This document shows, piece by piece, positions 8,501-17,047 of a DNA stretch of 64,000 nucleotides. The DNA is from Acinetobacter sp. ANC 7912 (GTDB lineage Bacteria > Pseudomonadota > Gammaproteobacteria > Pseudomonadales > Moraxellaceae). The stretch's first letter is position 1. Every line of letters starts with the position of its first letter. The notes beneath the pieces were generated by a model. The model saw nothing but the letters and a program-made list of their open reading frames with translations. It was not told where the DNA came from and did not search any database. The DNA is taken from the NCBI RefSeq assembly GCF_039862785.1, contig NZ_CP156795.1:1860001-1924000 (forward strand). Reading direction: 5' to 3'. The translations under genes and the position numbers were made by a program.

Positions 8501-9661
8501 ATGCAAAGATTTCAATTTCAGACTGTTTCGAACATCATAGCTGGTCTCGGAACCATTCAAGAGCTGCACCAAATTCTACAGCGTGGCAAATACCTGCGTG
8601 CCTTACTGGTGACTGATCAAGGCATGATTCAGCAGAATCTGCATCAGGAAATCTTAAATATTATTGAGACTGCCGGACTGGATTATGCCATCTATGCCGA
8701 TGTGCAGGCTGATCCCCCTGAACATATTGTCGCGGATGCAGTCGCTTTTGCCCGTCAGGAACAGATTGATGTGGTGATTGGTTTTGGTGGCGGCAGTTCA
8801 TTGGATGTGGCCAAACTGATTGCTGTTTTAAGTCACCCTCATCAACATCAGTGTTTAAATGAAATCTATGGGATAGATCAAGTGCAAGGCCCACGCCTGC
8901 CCTTAATTTTGATTCCAACGACGGCGGGTACCGGTTCAGAAGTGACACCTATTTCCATTGTCACCACGGGTGAAACCACCAAAACCGGCATTGTCTCTCC
9001 TTATCTATTTGCAGATACCGCAATTCTGGATGCCACCTTTACCCAAAATTTGCCGCGACATATCACCGCAGCGACCGGCATTGATGCCATGGTACATGCC
9101 ATCGAAGCCTATACTTCCAAGATCAAGAAGAATCCCTATTCGGATATGCTGGCGAAACAAGCCTTGCGTTTGCTCAATGCTAACCTGCAAAAAGTACTGG
9201 AGAATGGCGATGATTTGGAAGCCCGCCAGAATATGCTGGTCGGCTCCATGCTGGCTGGTCAGGCTTTTGCCAATGCGCCAGTGGGTGCCGTACACGCTCT
9301 TGCATATCCGTTGGGTGGACATTTCCACCTGTCACATGGGCATAGCAATGCCATCGTGTTGACCGAAGTACTGAAATTTAATGCTCCTGCCGCCAAACAG
9401 AAATATGCGGAACTGATGACCTGGCTCGATCCGCATAGCAAAGGCTGCCATGACGGACTCACCGATCTGTTTATTGACCACTTTAATAACCATCTGGAAC
9501 GCAGTGGCCTTCCAATGAAACTGAACCAACTGAATATTCCAGAACACATGCTGTTATTGCTGGCGGAAGATGCCATGAAACAGACCCGCCTGCTACAAAA
9601 CAATCCGCGGGAAATGAATGTAGAAGATGCTCTACAAATCTATCAGGCGATTTATGCCTAA
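8501..9661 (+). CDS. Iron-containing (group III) alcohol dehydrogenase
   Basis: 386 residues, the normal length. Rossmann-type N-terminal domain with VIGFGGGSSLDVAKLIAV (NAD binding, about residues 92-110), PLILIPTTAGTGSEVTPISIV, and the metal-ligand region ATGIDAMVHAIEAYTSKIKKNPYSD, then GAVHALAYPLGGHFHLSHGHSNAIVL with the ligand histidines. It oxidises or reduces an alcohol/aldehyde with NAD(P)(H); the specific substrate cannot be read from sequence. It is divergent from the phosphatase operon and 44 bp upstream of a thioesterase gene on the same strand. Confidence 0.93.
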   Translation: MQRFQFQTVSNIIAGLGTIQELHQILQRGKYLRALLVTDQGMIQQNLHQEILNIIETAGLDYAIYADVQADPPEHIVADAVAFARQEQIDVVIGFGGGSSLDVAKLIAVLSHPHQHQCLNEIYGIDQVQGPRLPLILIPTTAGTGSEVTPISIVTTGETTKTGIVSPYLFADTAILDATFTQNLPRHITAATGIDAMVHAIEAYTSKIKKNPYSDMLAKQALRLLNANLQKVLENGDDLEARQNMLVGSMLAGQAFANAPVGAVHALAYPLGGHFHLSHGHSNAIVLTEVLKFNAPAAKQKYAELMTWLDPHSKGCHDGLTDLFIDHFNNHLERSGLPMKLNQLNIPEHMLLLLAEDAMKQTRLLQNNPREMNVEDALQIYQAIYA

Positions 9662-9705
9662 TTTATGTAGCTAAGAAACCAGAATTATTTTTTATAAGAA
9701 ATTTT

Positions 9706-10155
9706 ATGACAAAAACTGCCATTAAAACCCGTGACCAATATCCATTTTTCCTGAGCATTCAGACCCGCTGGGCGGACAATGACTTATATGGACATGTCAA
9801 TAATGTCACTTATTACAGCTATTTTGATACCGCAGCGAATGCCCTACTGATTCAACATGCTGGCTTTAATCCGCATACGGCACAACAGATTGGTCTGGTC
9901 GTCAACTCAAACTGCCAGTTTAATCAGGAGCTTTCTTATCCTGAAGTGATTGAAGTTGGTGTCAGTATTGCCAGAATGGGGACTTCCTCCTTGACCTATG
10001 ACTTAGCGATTTTTAGGCAAGGTCAGAATCAGGCTGCTGCTCAGGGCAGTTTTGTACATGTCTTTGTCGATCGCCAGACACGAAAAAGCACCCCGATTCC
10101 AGATGAAATGCGGGATGCTTTATGTCCGTTCCTTAGTATAGCTTGCCAAGCCTAA
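9706..10155 (+). CDS. Acyl-CoA thioesterase, hotdog fold (4HBT type)
   Basis: 149 residues. The segment TRWADNDLYGHVNNVTYYSYFDTAAN is the 4-hydroxybenzoyl-CoA thioesterase-type active-site helix with the catalytic aspartate and the HVNN motif. It probably hydrolyses an acyl- or aryl-CoA ester in the cytoplasm. It follows the alcohol dehydrogenase closely and may share its transcript. Its stop is only 2 bp from the convergent stop of dnaX, with no hairpin between, so the two transcripts should overlap. Confidence 0.88.
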   Translation: MTKTAIKTRDQYPFFLSIQTRWADNDLYGHVNNVTYYSYFDTAANALLIQHAGFNPHTAQQIGLVVNSNCQFNQELSYPEVIEVGVSIARMGTSSLTYDLAIFRQGQNQAAAQGSFVHVFVDRQTRKSTPIPDEMRDALCPFLSIACQA

Positions 10156-10157
10156 AC

Positions 10158-12266
10158 TTATTTCAGCTGGATATTTTTTAGCTCACCATCAAAGTTTTTA
10201 AGCAAGTCCTGAACAGCAGGCTCAGCATGCAATAATTCTTCAGCACGTTTAAAAGCACGTGCTTTGCGTTCATGCTGCAAGGTATACGGCGTCAGTTCAT
10301 TCACGTCTTCAAATTTGACTTTGAAATGGGTATTCGGCCATTGCTGCTGAATCGCCTGTTCAAGTACATGCTGCAACTGAGTCAGTAGTGGCTGATACTG
10401 TTCCGGAATATGGAAGACCGATTCGCCATCAATTTGGCCGGTCATGATGCCGTACTGAGCCAGTTCCTGTACTGCTGGTGATAGCTGGCTGTTACGGAAC
10501 CAGAATTCCCATTTCTCTACTGTCCACTCACCCTGCATGTCCTGTACTGGAATCTGCAAAATATCCTGCGGCATCAGGTTACGATCTGTGGATTGATCAA
10601 TATTTGCTGTTTGAGATTGCACAGTGGCAGCCTGAACCACAGCTCCTGGCTGGGTTTCAACTGTTGTATTTTCAACAGATTCTTGCTCAGTCGCTGATTC
10701 AGACAAGCTAAACTCGGGTTCAGGCTGTGCTACTGCAGGTACTGAATTCTGCTCTTCAGGCAGATATTCTTCTAACAGGAAATCATCACTGCTAGCTTCA
10801 GTAGTTGCCGCAGGCTCTACCGGCACATCATCAAAACCAAACAAGCCATCTTCTACACTTGGATCAAACACGATCTGATCTGAGACAGGCTGTTCTACAG
10901 GTGCCGATTCAGACTGTGCTACTGGTGCTGCAGTTGAATCTGGTTGTTCTTCATCCAGAAAATCATCAGAAGAGGGTTCGGACGGTGCAGATGCCGGACT
11001 GTAATCCGATTCATCTTCATAGCCATCATCTAGCGGAAATTCTTCTACAACAGCTGATTGTGGTGTTGGCGTAGGTTTCTGCTGTGGCACAACATTGGAT
11101 TGTGGCGCTGTATTTTGCTGCGGAATGACTTGCGGTGCTGCTTGCTGAACCTGCACCGTACTAACTGGGATCTCATTCGGCTGCAATGGACGGAATGCCA
11201 GCAGACGCAGCACAGTCATTTCAAAGCCCTGCTCCTGCGTAACTGCCATTTGCAGATCAGCACGCCCCTTACAGGCAATCTGGTAATACAGCTGCAGATC
11301 TTGTGGTGAAATTAATCCAGACAACTGCATGATTTTCTGGTTAATCTCAGCACTATATTTCAAGCTTAAATCTGGCAGGTACTGTAACAGTGCCAGCTCA
11401 TGCAAAGTCGAGATCAGCTGATCCAGTACTAGTGAAACATCCAGTGCTTGCTGACGGAACTGCAGCAACAGTTCACTGACACGGGCTTTCTGGTTCTGGT
11501 GAATAGCCAGAATCAGGTCATAGATAATGGTCCGGTCAATCAGACCGAGCATATCCTTGACATCTTGATGCTGGATTGCACCCTGACCATAGGCAATCGC
11601 CTGATCAGTCAGAGACAAGGCATCACGCAAAGAACCTTGAGCAGATTCGGCAATTTGCCAGATAGCATCTTGATCAGCCTGAATACTTTCTTTTTGCAGG
11701 ATATTGGTCAGATGTTCGGTAATTTCATCAACCGCCAGCGGACGCAAGGTAAATTGCAGACAGCGAGAAATCACGGTAATTGGCAGCTTTTGCGGATCGG
11801 TCGTGGCAAACAGGAACTTCACATGTTCAGGCGGTTCTTCCAGTGTCTTGAGCAAGGCATTGAAAGAGTGCGTAGAAAGCATATGCACTTCGTCAATCAG
11901 GTAAACCTTGAAGCGTCCTTGGGTGGGTGCATACGGAACATTATCTAAAAGTTCACGTGTATCTTCCACCTTGGTACGTGATGCCGCATCGATCTCAATC
12001 AGGTCAATAAAACGGCCTTCATTCACCGCAGTACAGGTTGCACAGACTTCACATGGGGTCGAAGTGACACCGGTTTCACAGTTCAGACATTTGGCAAGAA
12101 TACGTGCAATGGTCGTTTTACCCACACCGCGCGTGCCCGTAAACAGATAGGCGTGGTGCAGACGGCCACGTTCCAATGCGCTGGTTAAGGCACGAGAAAC
12201 ATGGTTTTGACCCACCAATTCATTAAAATTACGAGGACGATATTTTCGCGCAAGTACCTGATACAT
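10158..12266 (-). CDS. dnaX: DNA polymerase III subunits gamma/tau
   Basis: 702 residues. Clamp-loader AAA+ ATPase: Walker A GTRGVGKTTIARILAKCLNC (about residues 44-63), a four-cysteine zinc site, Walker B VYLIDEVHMLS, and sensor ATTDPQKLPITVISRC. A long acidic, Gln/Pro/Ser-rich linker (about 380-570) precedes the tau-type C-terminal domain, which ends ELKNIQLK. I found no in-frame A_AAA_AAG site in the position where E. coli makes gamma, so a short product by frameshifting is not evident. Good SD (ggag) just before the ATG, within a small hairpin. Confidence 0.97.
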   Translation of the reverse strand: MYQVLARKYRPRNFNELVGQNHVSRALTSALERGRLHHAYLFTGTRGVGKTTIARILAKCLNCETGVTSTPCEVCATCTAVNEGRFIDLIEIDAASRTKVEDTRELLDNVPYAPTQGRFKVYLIDEVHMLSTHSFNALLKTLEEPPEHVKFLFATTDPQKLPITVISRCLQFTLRPLAVDEITEHLTNILQKESIQADQDAIWQIAESAQGSLRDALSLTDQAIAYGQGAIQHQDVKDMLGLIDRTIIYDLILAIHQNQKARVSELLLQFRQQALDVSLVLDQLISTLHELALLQYLPDLSLKYSAEINQKIMQLSGLISPQDLQLYYQIACKGRADLQMAVTQEQGFEMTVLRLLAFRPLQPNEIPVSTVQVQQAAPQVIPQQNTAPQSNVVPQQKPTPTPQSAVVEEFPLDDGYEDESDYSPASAPSEPSSDDFLDEEQPDSTAAPVAQSESAPVEQPVSDQIVFDPSVEDGLFGFDDVPVEPAATTEASSDDFLLEEYLPEEQNSVPAVAQPEPEFSLSESATEQESVENTTVETQPGAVVQAATVQSQTANIDQSTDRNLMPQDILQIPVQDMQGEWTVEKWEFWFRNSQLSPAVQELAQYGIMTGQIDGESVFHIPEQYQPLLTQLQHVLEQAIQQQWPNTHFKVKFEDVNELTPYTLQHERKARAFKRAEELLHAEPAVQDLLKNFDGELKNIQLK

Positions 12267-12296
12267 GTATGCTCCTTTTTACAGGTCTAAGCATAC
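12267..12296 (-). promoter_or_regulatory. Hairpin covering the dnaX ribosome-binding site
   Basis: GTATGCT (12267-12273) and AGCATAC (12290-12296) are perfect complements. On the mRNA strand the stem ends directly at the dnaX start codon and the SD (ggag) lies in or beside it, so it could limit ribosome access. On the plus strand it is followed by seven Ts and could instead be a terminator. The pairing is seen; either role is inferred. Confidence 0.4.
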
Positions 12297-12663
12297 TGTT
12301 TTTTTGATAAATAGTGAATGAAATAGTTAGTTTAGAAGATTTTATTCAATCTTATCAATTTGATTTAATTCAACTATCTTAAAGCTATTCGTTCCATTTT
12401 TATGCCTTTCAATGAGAATAGCATTTGTTTTTCCTAATTCTAAAAGTTGATAGTTCGCATTTTGTTTATTAGCTACTGAAAAACTCACTTTTGGTAATTT
12501 ATCAATCTCCATATATTTTAGCTCCCCCACAATGAGAGCTCCTGTAAATAGAGCAACCAGTAGAACACCAATTTTATCCCTTTAGCCGTAAAACCTCGCC
12601 CTTCAGGGCGGGGATATAAGGCTGCAATCCGCTAGTCCCCCTTGTGGGGATTAGCTAGGATTG

Positions 12664-13077
12664 CTAATGCGGTGTTTGCTGTTGTTGGATATATTGTTTA
12701 ATAATCCCAATGGGAGCACCTCCACACGATGCAGCGAAATAACTAGGCGACCACAAAGCATTCCCCCATAATTTGTTTTTAATTTCAGGGTGTTTAGTTC
12801 TTAAAATACGACTAGATGCACCTTTTAGGCTGTTAACCAAGCTAGAAATAGCTACTTTTGGTGGATAGTTCACAAGTAAATGAACATGATCATGCTCACC
12901 ATCAAATTCTACCAACTTAGCTTCAAAGTCTAAGCAAATGCGCTTGAATACTTCATTCATAGTTTCGAGCATAGCTTTGGTAAAAACATCTCTACGATAT
13001 TTAGCCACAAAGACTAAATGAACGTGCATATTAAAAACACAGTGACGACCTGTTCTAATCTCTTGACTATTATCCAT
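12664..13077 (-). CDS. tnpA: IS200/IS605 Y1 transposase TnpA
   Basis: 137 residues from the ATG at 13077; a GTG at 13107 would add ten residues and cross the tnpB start. The HUH motif HVHLLV (in GEHDHVHLLVNYPP) and the catalytic tyrosine in GIIKQYIQQQ near the C-terminus mark a single-strand, peel-and-paste transposase. It contains AKYRRDVFTKAM near its N-terminus, as relatives do. It appears intact, so the element may still move, and it is divergent from tnpB. Confidence 0.92.
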   Translation of the reverse strand: MDNSQEIRTGRHCVFNMHVHLVFVAKYRRDVFTKAMLETMNEVFKRICLDFEAKLVEFDGEHDHVHLLVNYPPKVAISSLVNSLKGASSRILRTKHPEIKNKLWGNALWSPSYFAASCGGAPIGIIKQYIQQQQTPH

Positions 13078-13097
13078 AGACCAAATATATTTTAGTG

Positions 13098-14155
13098 ATG
13101 AAGACACTTAAATTACGCATAAAAGACAAACATTGCAAGGTGCTAGACCAATTGGCATCTGAAGTTAATTTTGTCTGGAACTATGTCAATGATTTGTGTT
13201 TTAAACACTTGCAAAGAAAACAACAATTCTTTTCAGCTTACGATATTGCTAAATACACGAAAGGTACATCAAAAGAGTGCAATTTGCACAGCCAAACCAT
13301 ACAGGCAGTTGCGGAAGAATTAGTTACTCGAAGAAAGCAATTTAAAAAAGCCAAGCTAAAATGGCGTGTCAGTAACAAAAAAATGCTAGACGTTCTCTCG
13401 GTTGGATTCCATTTAAAAAAGTGGCGGTGAAATATGCCGATGGGTATGTCCAATACGGCAAGCATCAATTCAAGCTATGGGACAGTTACGGACTAAGTAA
13501 ATACAATGTTAAAACAGGCTCGTTTGTCGAGGATAGCCGAGGGCGTTGGTATGTATGTCTTGTGGTTGATTCAATTAAAACAGAGAAAACCACCGCTAAA
13601 ACTTCAATTGGCATTGATCTAGGACTCAAAGACCTTGCGACTTGCTCAGATGGTGTAAAGTTCAAAGCGCCTAAAATCTATCGTCAATATGAACAAAAAC
13701 TTGGTATTGCTCAAAGAGCAAGAAATAAAAAACGTGTCAAAGCGATTCATGCCAAGATCAAAAATCTACGTCAAAATATGCTGCATCAATTCAGTCATAA
13801 ACTGGTGAATGAACATGCAGCCATCTTCGTTGGTAATGTGAATGCCAAAGCATTGGCACAGACAAAATTAGCTAAGTCTGTACTCGATGCAGGTTGGACG
13901 ACCTTAAGAACCATGCTCAAGTATAAATGCGAGAACGCAGGGGTATGGTATGAAGAAGTCAATGAAGCCTATACCACCCAAACTTGCTCGTGCTGCGGCT
14001 CACGCTCCAGTAGTCTGAAAGGTAGAGCAGGACTTGGAATAAGAGAATGGCAGTGTGTGGAGTGCGGTACATTCCACGATAGAGATATAAACTCAGCACT
14101 GAATATTCTTGCGCTCGGACATGGGCGTCTCGCAGGAGGAATCTCCGTCCTTTAG
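13098..14155 (+). pseudogene. tnpB: IS605 OrfB/TnpB RNA-guided nuclease, reading frame split at an A7 run
   Basis: The first part (ATG 13098 to stop 13430) gives the N-terminal domain through LKWRVSNKK. The true continuation, ARRSLGWIPFKKVAVKYADG, lies in the -1 frame and runs to 14155. The switch falls at seven consecutive As about 13377-13383; eight As would restore one frame of about 352 codons. RuvC-type residues are present: GIDLGLKD, the glutamate in YEEVNEAYTTQ and RDINSALNI, with the zinc finger TCSCCGSRSS...WQCVECG between. It may be a one-base deletion, a homopolymer sequencing error or a -1 slip on the A-run. Confidence 0.85.
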
Positions 14156-14499
14156 GTCGGAGAGGATGTCAAAATTCTTATCTAATGTTTTATCTGTTGT
14201 TAAAGATAAAATTGTCCCTACTATTGCCCCAAATATAAAAGCGGCTACAAGTGAAATTTTCAAATTCAACTTGAATAAAGTGCTTCCAAATGAACTGAAA
14301 ATAATACAAATAAAAACCAATAAATATCTTTCATATTTTTTCCGATTATTTATAAGTAAGTTATGAATTTCCTCTGTATTTTTATATCTAATTTTATTCT
14401 TCAATCTTATTTTCTTAGTCACTGTTCGATAAATTAACTCAGCAAATTTTACTAAAGCAAAAATAACTAAAATAAAGATTACTACTTTTAAAATATGGC

Positions 14500-15566
14500 G
14501 GATTCAAGCGGCAAGTGCAACAGTATAAAAACCAGCCATAACTTCACTCGGTGTATACCAACCTAGCGTTTTTCTAGGACGATGGTTGAGTGCAAATTCT
14601 ATCTGCTCTATTTGTTCGTTTGACACGTCATCAAACGATGATGATTTTGGCAGATATTGACGGATTAAACCATTCGTATTTTCATTTCTAGCTCGCTGAA
14701 TAGACTTGTAAGGATCAGCAAAATACGTCTCTATCCCGGCATCAGTAATTCTTTTGTGTTCGGAAAATTCTTTACCATTATCAAATGTCACACTATAAGC
14801 ATGGCTCATTCGTAAACGATCTAACGCACAAGTAATCGTTTGAGAGGATGCTCTCGTTGATCCTAAATGAACAATATGTACATACAGGCTCTTTCGATCA
14901 ACAAGGGTTAATAAAGCACCTTTATGATGTTTACCAATCACCGTGTCACCTTCGAAATCTCCTAAACGTTGTCGTTGATCAATGACCTGGTCTCGACAGT
15001 GAATACTTGTTTTATCAATGATTTGCCCCTACGATCCGTGTTTTTGTAACCTCGTTTTCGATATTTCTTCTGATGCCTTAAGTGTAGATGGAGTTTACCG
15101 CCTTTTGATTTATCTTGATAAATGTACTGGTAAATCCACTCATGTGAAGGTACATCCAGCCAACCGCGTTGTGTTAAAGCACCTGAAATTTGTTCTGGTG
15201 ACCAGTCCAAGCCAATTAAATAATCAATATAGGCGAAGGCAAATGCTGTCATTGATGAGGAAGGACGGTACCGTCTTTGACTTGCAAATTTAGCTGCCTG
15301 TTGAGCCCTATATCCACGTTGCCCAGTATTTCTTTTTAATTCACGGTAGATGGTTGATCGTGAACGCCCTAACTCCCGAGCAAGGTTAGCGATTGAGCTT
15401 TTACTTTTCAAAGTAGCATAAATTTCGTATCTTTCATCTTGAGAAAGTTGGGTGTATTTCTTCATTGTGTGCTTTCCAATTGCGAGTTGAAAAAGTCTAA
15501 TGATTCTATGAATACACCTAACTTTTTCAACTAACTACAAATGTGTCGCACTTGGGATTTGAATCT
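14500..15566. mobile_element. IS30-family insertion sequence
   Basis: About 1,067 bp. The ends are imperfect inverted repeats: 14500-14521 (ggattcaagcggcaagtgcaac) and 15545-15566, whose complement is agattcaaatcccaagtgcgac; 17 of 22 positions agree. It encodes one transposase on the minus strand and resembles the IS30 elements frequent in Acinetobacter (ISAba125 type). It interrupts the membrane-protein pseudogene. Only a GC dinucleotide could be a target duplication, and exact ends are uncertain by a base or two. Confidence 0.82.
14504..15465 (-). pseudogene. IS30-family transposase with a one-base deletion
   Basis: ATG at 15465 opens the N-terminal HTH (YTQLSQDERYEIYATLKSK, SIANLARELGRSRSTIYREL) and runs to YKNTDRRGK before going out of frame and ending at 14962. 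The second half is in another frame: IDKTSIHCRDQVIDQRQRLG, DFEGDTVIGKHHKGALL, TFDNGKEF and NENTNGLIRQYLPK, ending at 14504. These supply the DDE residues. The shift is at the CCCC run 15026-15029 (plus strand); adding one base reads RRGQIIDKTS, the family sequence. About 320 codons in all. As written it would not make active transposase unless the missing base is a sequencing error. Confidence 0.87.
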
Positions 15567-15794
15567 GCGTATCAAAAAAATAAATTGAAGGAGGGATTAA
15601 TGACATGATCCATATAGCATCTAAGCGAAAGTAAAAATAAGATTTAGTAATTACACAAATTATACCGCCAAAAATGTTATTAAAGTCATGAATTCTGTAA
15701 GCGTTAACTCTTTAAATTTCATACTTCTTTTGACATATATTATTACTATAAAGATAAGATCATCATAAACAAAATTAAATTATTAAATATTAAC

Positions 15795-16764
15795 GGCTTT
15801 GTTGCACAAACCTATCTGTAAAGGCTTTTTCAGCGATATAATTTTCAAATGAAGAAGCCTACACACAAAATCTACCGCACAACCAATTGGCCCGCATATA
15901 ACCGAGCACTCATGAGTCGCGGAAATATTGCCATTTGGTTTGATCCTGCTACGCAATGGTATGCGCCATCAAAAGGCAAACAAGGGCGAAATCAAACCTA
16001 CTCCGACGCAGCCATCCAGTGCTGCTTAATGATTAAATCCTTATTCCGTCTGTCTTTACGTATGGTTACTGGCTTTGTGCAAAGTCTGATTAAACTTTGC
16101 GGATTAAATTGGATAGCTCCAGATTACACCACGCTTTGTAGAAGACAAAAGCATATTGATATTGTAATCAGCTACCAAAAAAGTAGCGATGGGCTGCATC
16201 TACTCATGGACTCTACAGGCATGAAGTTTCTAGGTGAGGGCGAATGGAAACGCAAGAAACATGGACCTGAATATCGTCGCCAATGGCGTAAACTTCATAT
16301 TGGTATAGATGCTAAAACCCTACAAATACGAGCAGTTCAGCTTACAACCAATAATGTCAGTGATTCACAGGTGCTTGGTGATTTACTTAATCAGATTCCA
16401 CAAGATGAGCAGATTAACTCTGTTTATACCGATGGAGCTTATGACACCAAGCAATGCCGTCAGGTCATTGCAGATCGGCAAGCGCATGCGGTGATTCCAC
16501 CTAGAAAAAATGCGAAACCATGGAAAGATACAAAGAGTAGCTCGCTAGAGCGAAATGAATTACTTCGAACAATTAAACGTTTAGGCAGGACACTATGGAA
16601 AAAATGGTCAGGCTATCATCGGCGAAGTTTGGTTGAAACTAAGATGCATTGCATCAAATTATTAGGAGATAAACTCAGTGCAAGGAGTTTTGATAGCCAA
16701 GTGAATGAGATCCATGCACGTGTAGCAGTCCTTAACAGATTTACGGAATTAGGTCGACCACTTA
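15795..16764 (+). mobile_element. IS5-family (IS903 group) element lacking its right end
   Basis: The left end starts with the characteristic repeat ggctttgttgcacaaa (15795-15810), 39 bp before the transposase start. No matching complement occurs anywhere to the right: the transposase reading frame passes straight into the antisense of a lipoprotein gene at about 16764. The right terminal repeat and last few transposase codons are therefore gone, most simply by an adjacent deletion after insertion. Without a right end it cannot transpose by itself. Confidence 0.82.
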
Positions 16765-16835
16765 CCCGTTTCACTGCCATTCCCGGACAGTCATCACAAC
16801 GTGACAGGCCCCCCATACAAGGCGTCGTGCCCTGA
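15849..16835 (+). CDS. IS5-family transposase, C-terminus replaced by read-through
   Basis: 328 residues as read. N-terminal KIYRTTNWPAYNRALMSRG and WFDPATQWYAPSKGKQGR are typical of the IS903 group. DDE residues: LLMDSTGMKF, VYTDGAYDTKQC and RRSLVETKMHCIKLLG. Family similarity stops after VLNRFTELGRPLTR; the final 20 or so residues (IPGQSSQRDRPP...) are read from the opposite strand of a lipoprotein gene. The catalytic core looks complete, so it could still act on intact copies elsewhere in the genome. Confidence 0.83.
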   Translation: MKKPTHKIYRTTNWPAYNRALMSRGNIAIWFDPATQWYAPSKGKQGRNQTYSDAAIQCCLMIKSLFRLSLRMVTGFVQSLIKLCGLNWIAPDYTTLCRRQKHIDIVISYQKSSDGLHLLMDSTGMKFLGEGEWKRKKHGPEYRRQWRKLHIGIDAKTLQIRAVQLTTNNVSDSQVLGDLLNQIPQDEQINSVYTDGAYDTKQCRQVIADRQAHAVIPPRKNAKPWKDTKSSSLERNELLRTIKRLGRTLWKKWSGYHRRSLVETKMHCIKLLGDKLSARSFDSQVNEIHARVAVLNRFTELGRPLTRFTAIPGQSSQRDRPPIQGVVP

Positions 16836-16963
16836 TATTCACCTGCCCAGGCTGTTTGCATAGCCTTAACTTCTGCAGCAGTTTGCGTTTTAGCTTTGGA
16901 GTGATCCTGACAACCTACCAATACAGCCGTTGCCACCAGCGGAATCAAAATAACCTGTTTCAT
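16765..16963 (-). pseudogene. Remnant of an NlpE-like copper/envelope-stress lipoprotein gene
   Basis: ATG at 16963 starts a lipoprotein signal peptide (ILIPLVATAVLVGC, lipobox cysteine at residue 18). The mature part has EYQGTTPCMGGLSRCDDCPGM, close to the Y-x-G-x-x-P-C-x-x-C-P-G pattern of the NlpE N-terminal domain, with several extra residues between the cysteines. Coding similarity ends at about residue 66, where the truncated IS5 element begins; the frame then runs antisense through the transposase to 16616. The rest of the gene is missing. NlpE senses envelope stress in enteric bacteria; the role here is unknown. Confidence 0.7.
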
Positions 16964-17047
16964 GACTCGAGATTCAGCAGTTTGATGTGCGGCAACATAA
17001 CATAGCCCTGACGGCTTGATAAGATGCGCTGATCTGCTGTTACGATT

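Larger units (their letters stand above)
12585..14169. mobile_element. IS200/IS605-family element with divergent tnpA and tnpB
   Basis: About 1.58 kb holding a Y1 transposase on the minus strand and an OrfB/TnpB on the plus strand, with starts 20 bp apart. As expected for the family it lacks terminal inverted repeats but has subterminal hairpins: cctcgccc-ttca-gggcgggg at 12594-12613 (left) and ctccgtcc-ttta-ggtcggag at 14143-14162 (right, one mismatch). No target duplication is expected. Outer boundaries are estimated from these hairpins and from where the interrupted gene resumes, with an uncertainty of about 10 bp. Confidence 0.88.
12342..15722 (-). pseudogene. Multi-spanning membrane protein gene broken by two IS elements and a frameshift
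   Basis: Pieces of one minus-strand gene are recognisable. It starts with ATG at 15722 (MKFKELTLTEFMTLITFLAV, then a stop); a one-base shift near 15663 continues as IICVITKSYFYFRLDAIW and MSLIPPSIYFFDT up to the IS30 end at 15566. Beyond IS30 it resumes at 14499 with VVIFILVIFALVKFAELIYR, runs through YLLVFICIIFSSFGSTLFKL and SLVAAFIFGAIVGTILSL to about 14170, is cut by the IS200/IS605 element, and resumes near 12580 with IGVLLVALFTGALIVGELKY to a stop at 12342. That gives at least five hydrophobic helices and a soluble C-terminal tail. I do not recognise the family, and I cannot fix the exact IS junctions, so another small indel is possible. Confidence 0.75.

Noticed and set aside
10158..12266. 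Programmed frameshift making a gamma subunit in dnaX
   Set aside because: I found no A_AAA_AAG heptamer in a suitable position; the only similar run is at the extreme 3' end.
12585..16835. Genomic island or prophage
   Set aside because: Only independent IS elements are present; no integrase, attachment repeats, tRNA or phage genes.
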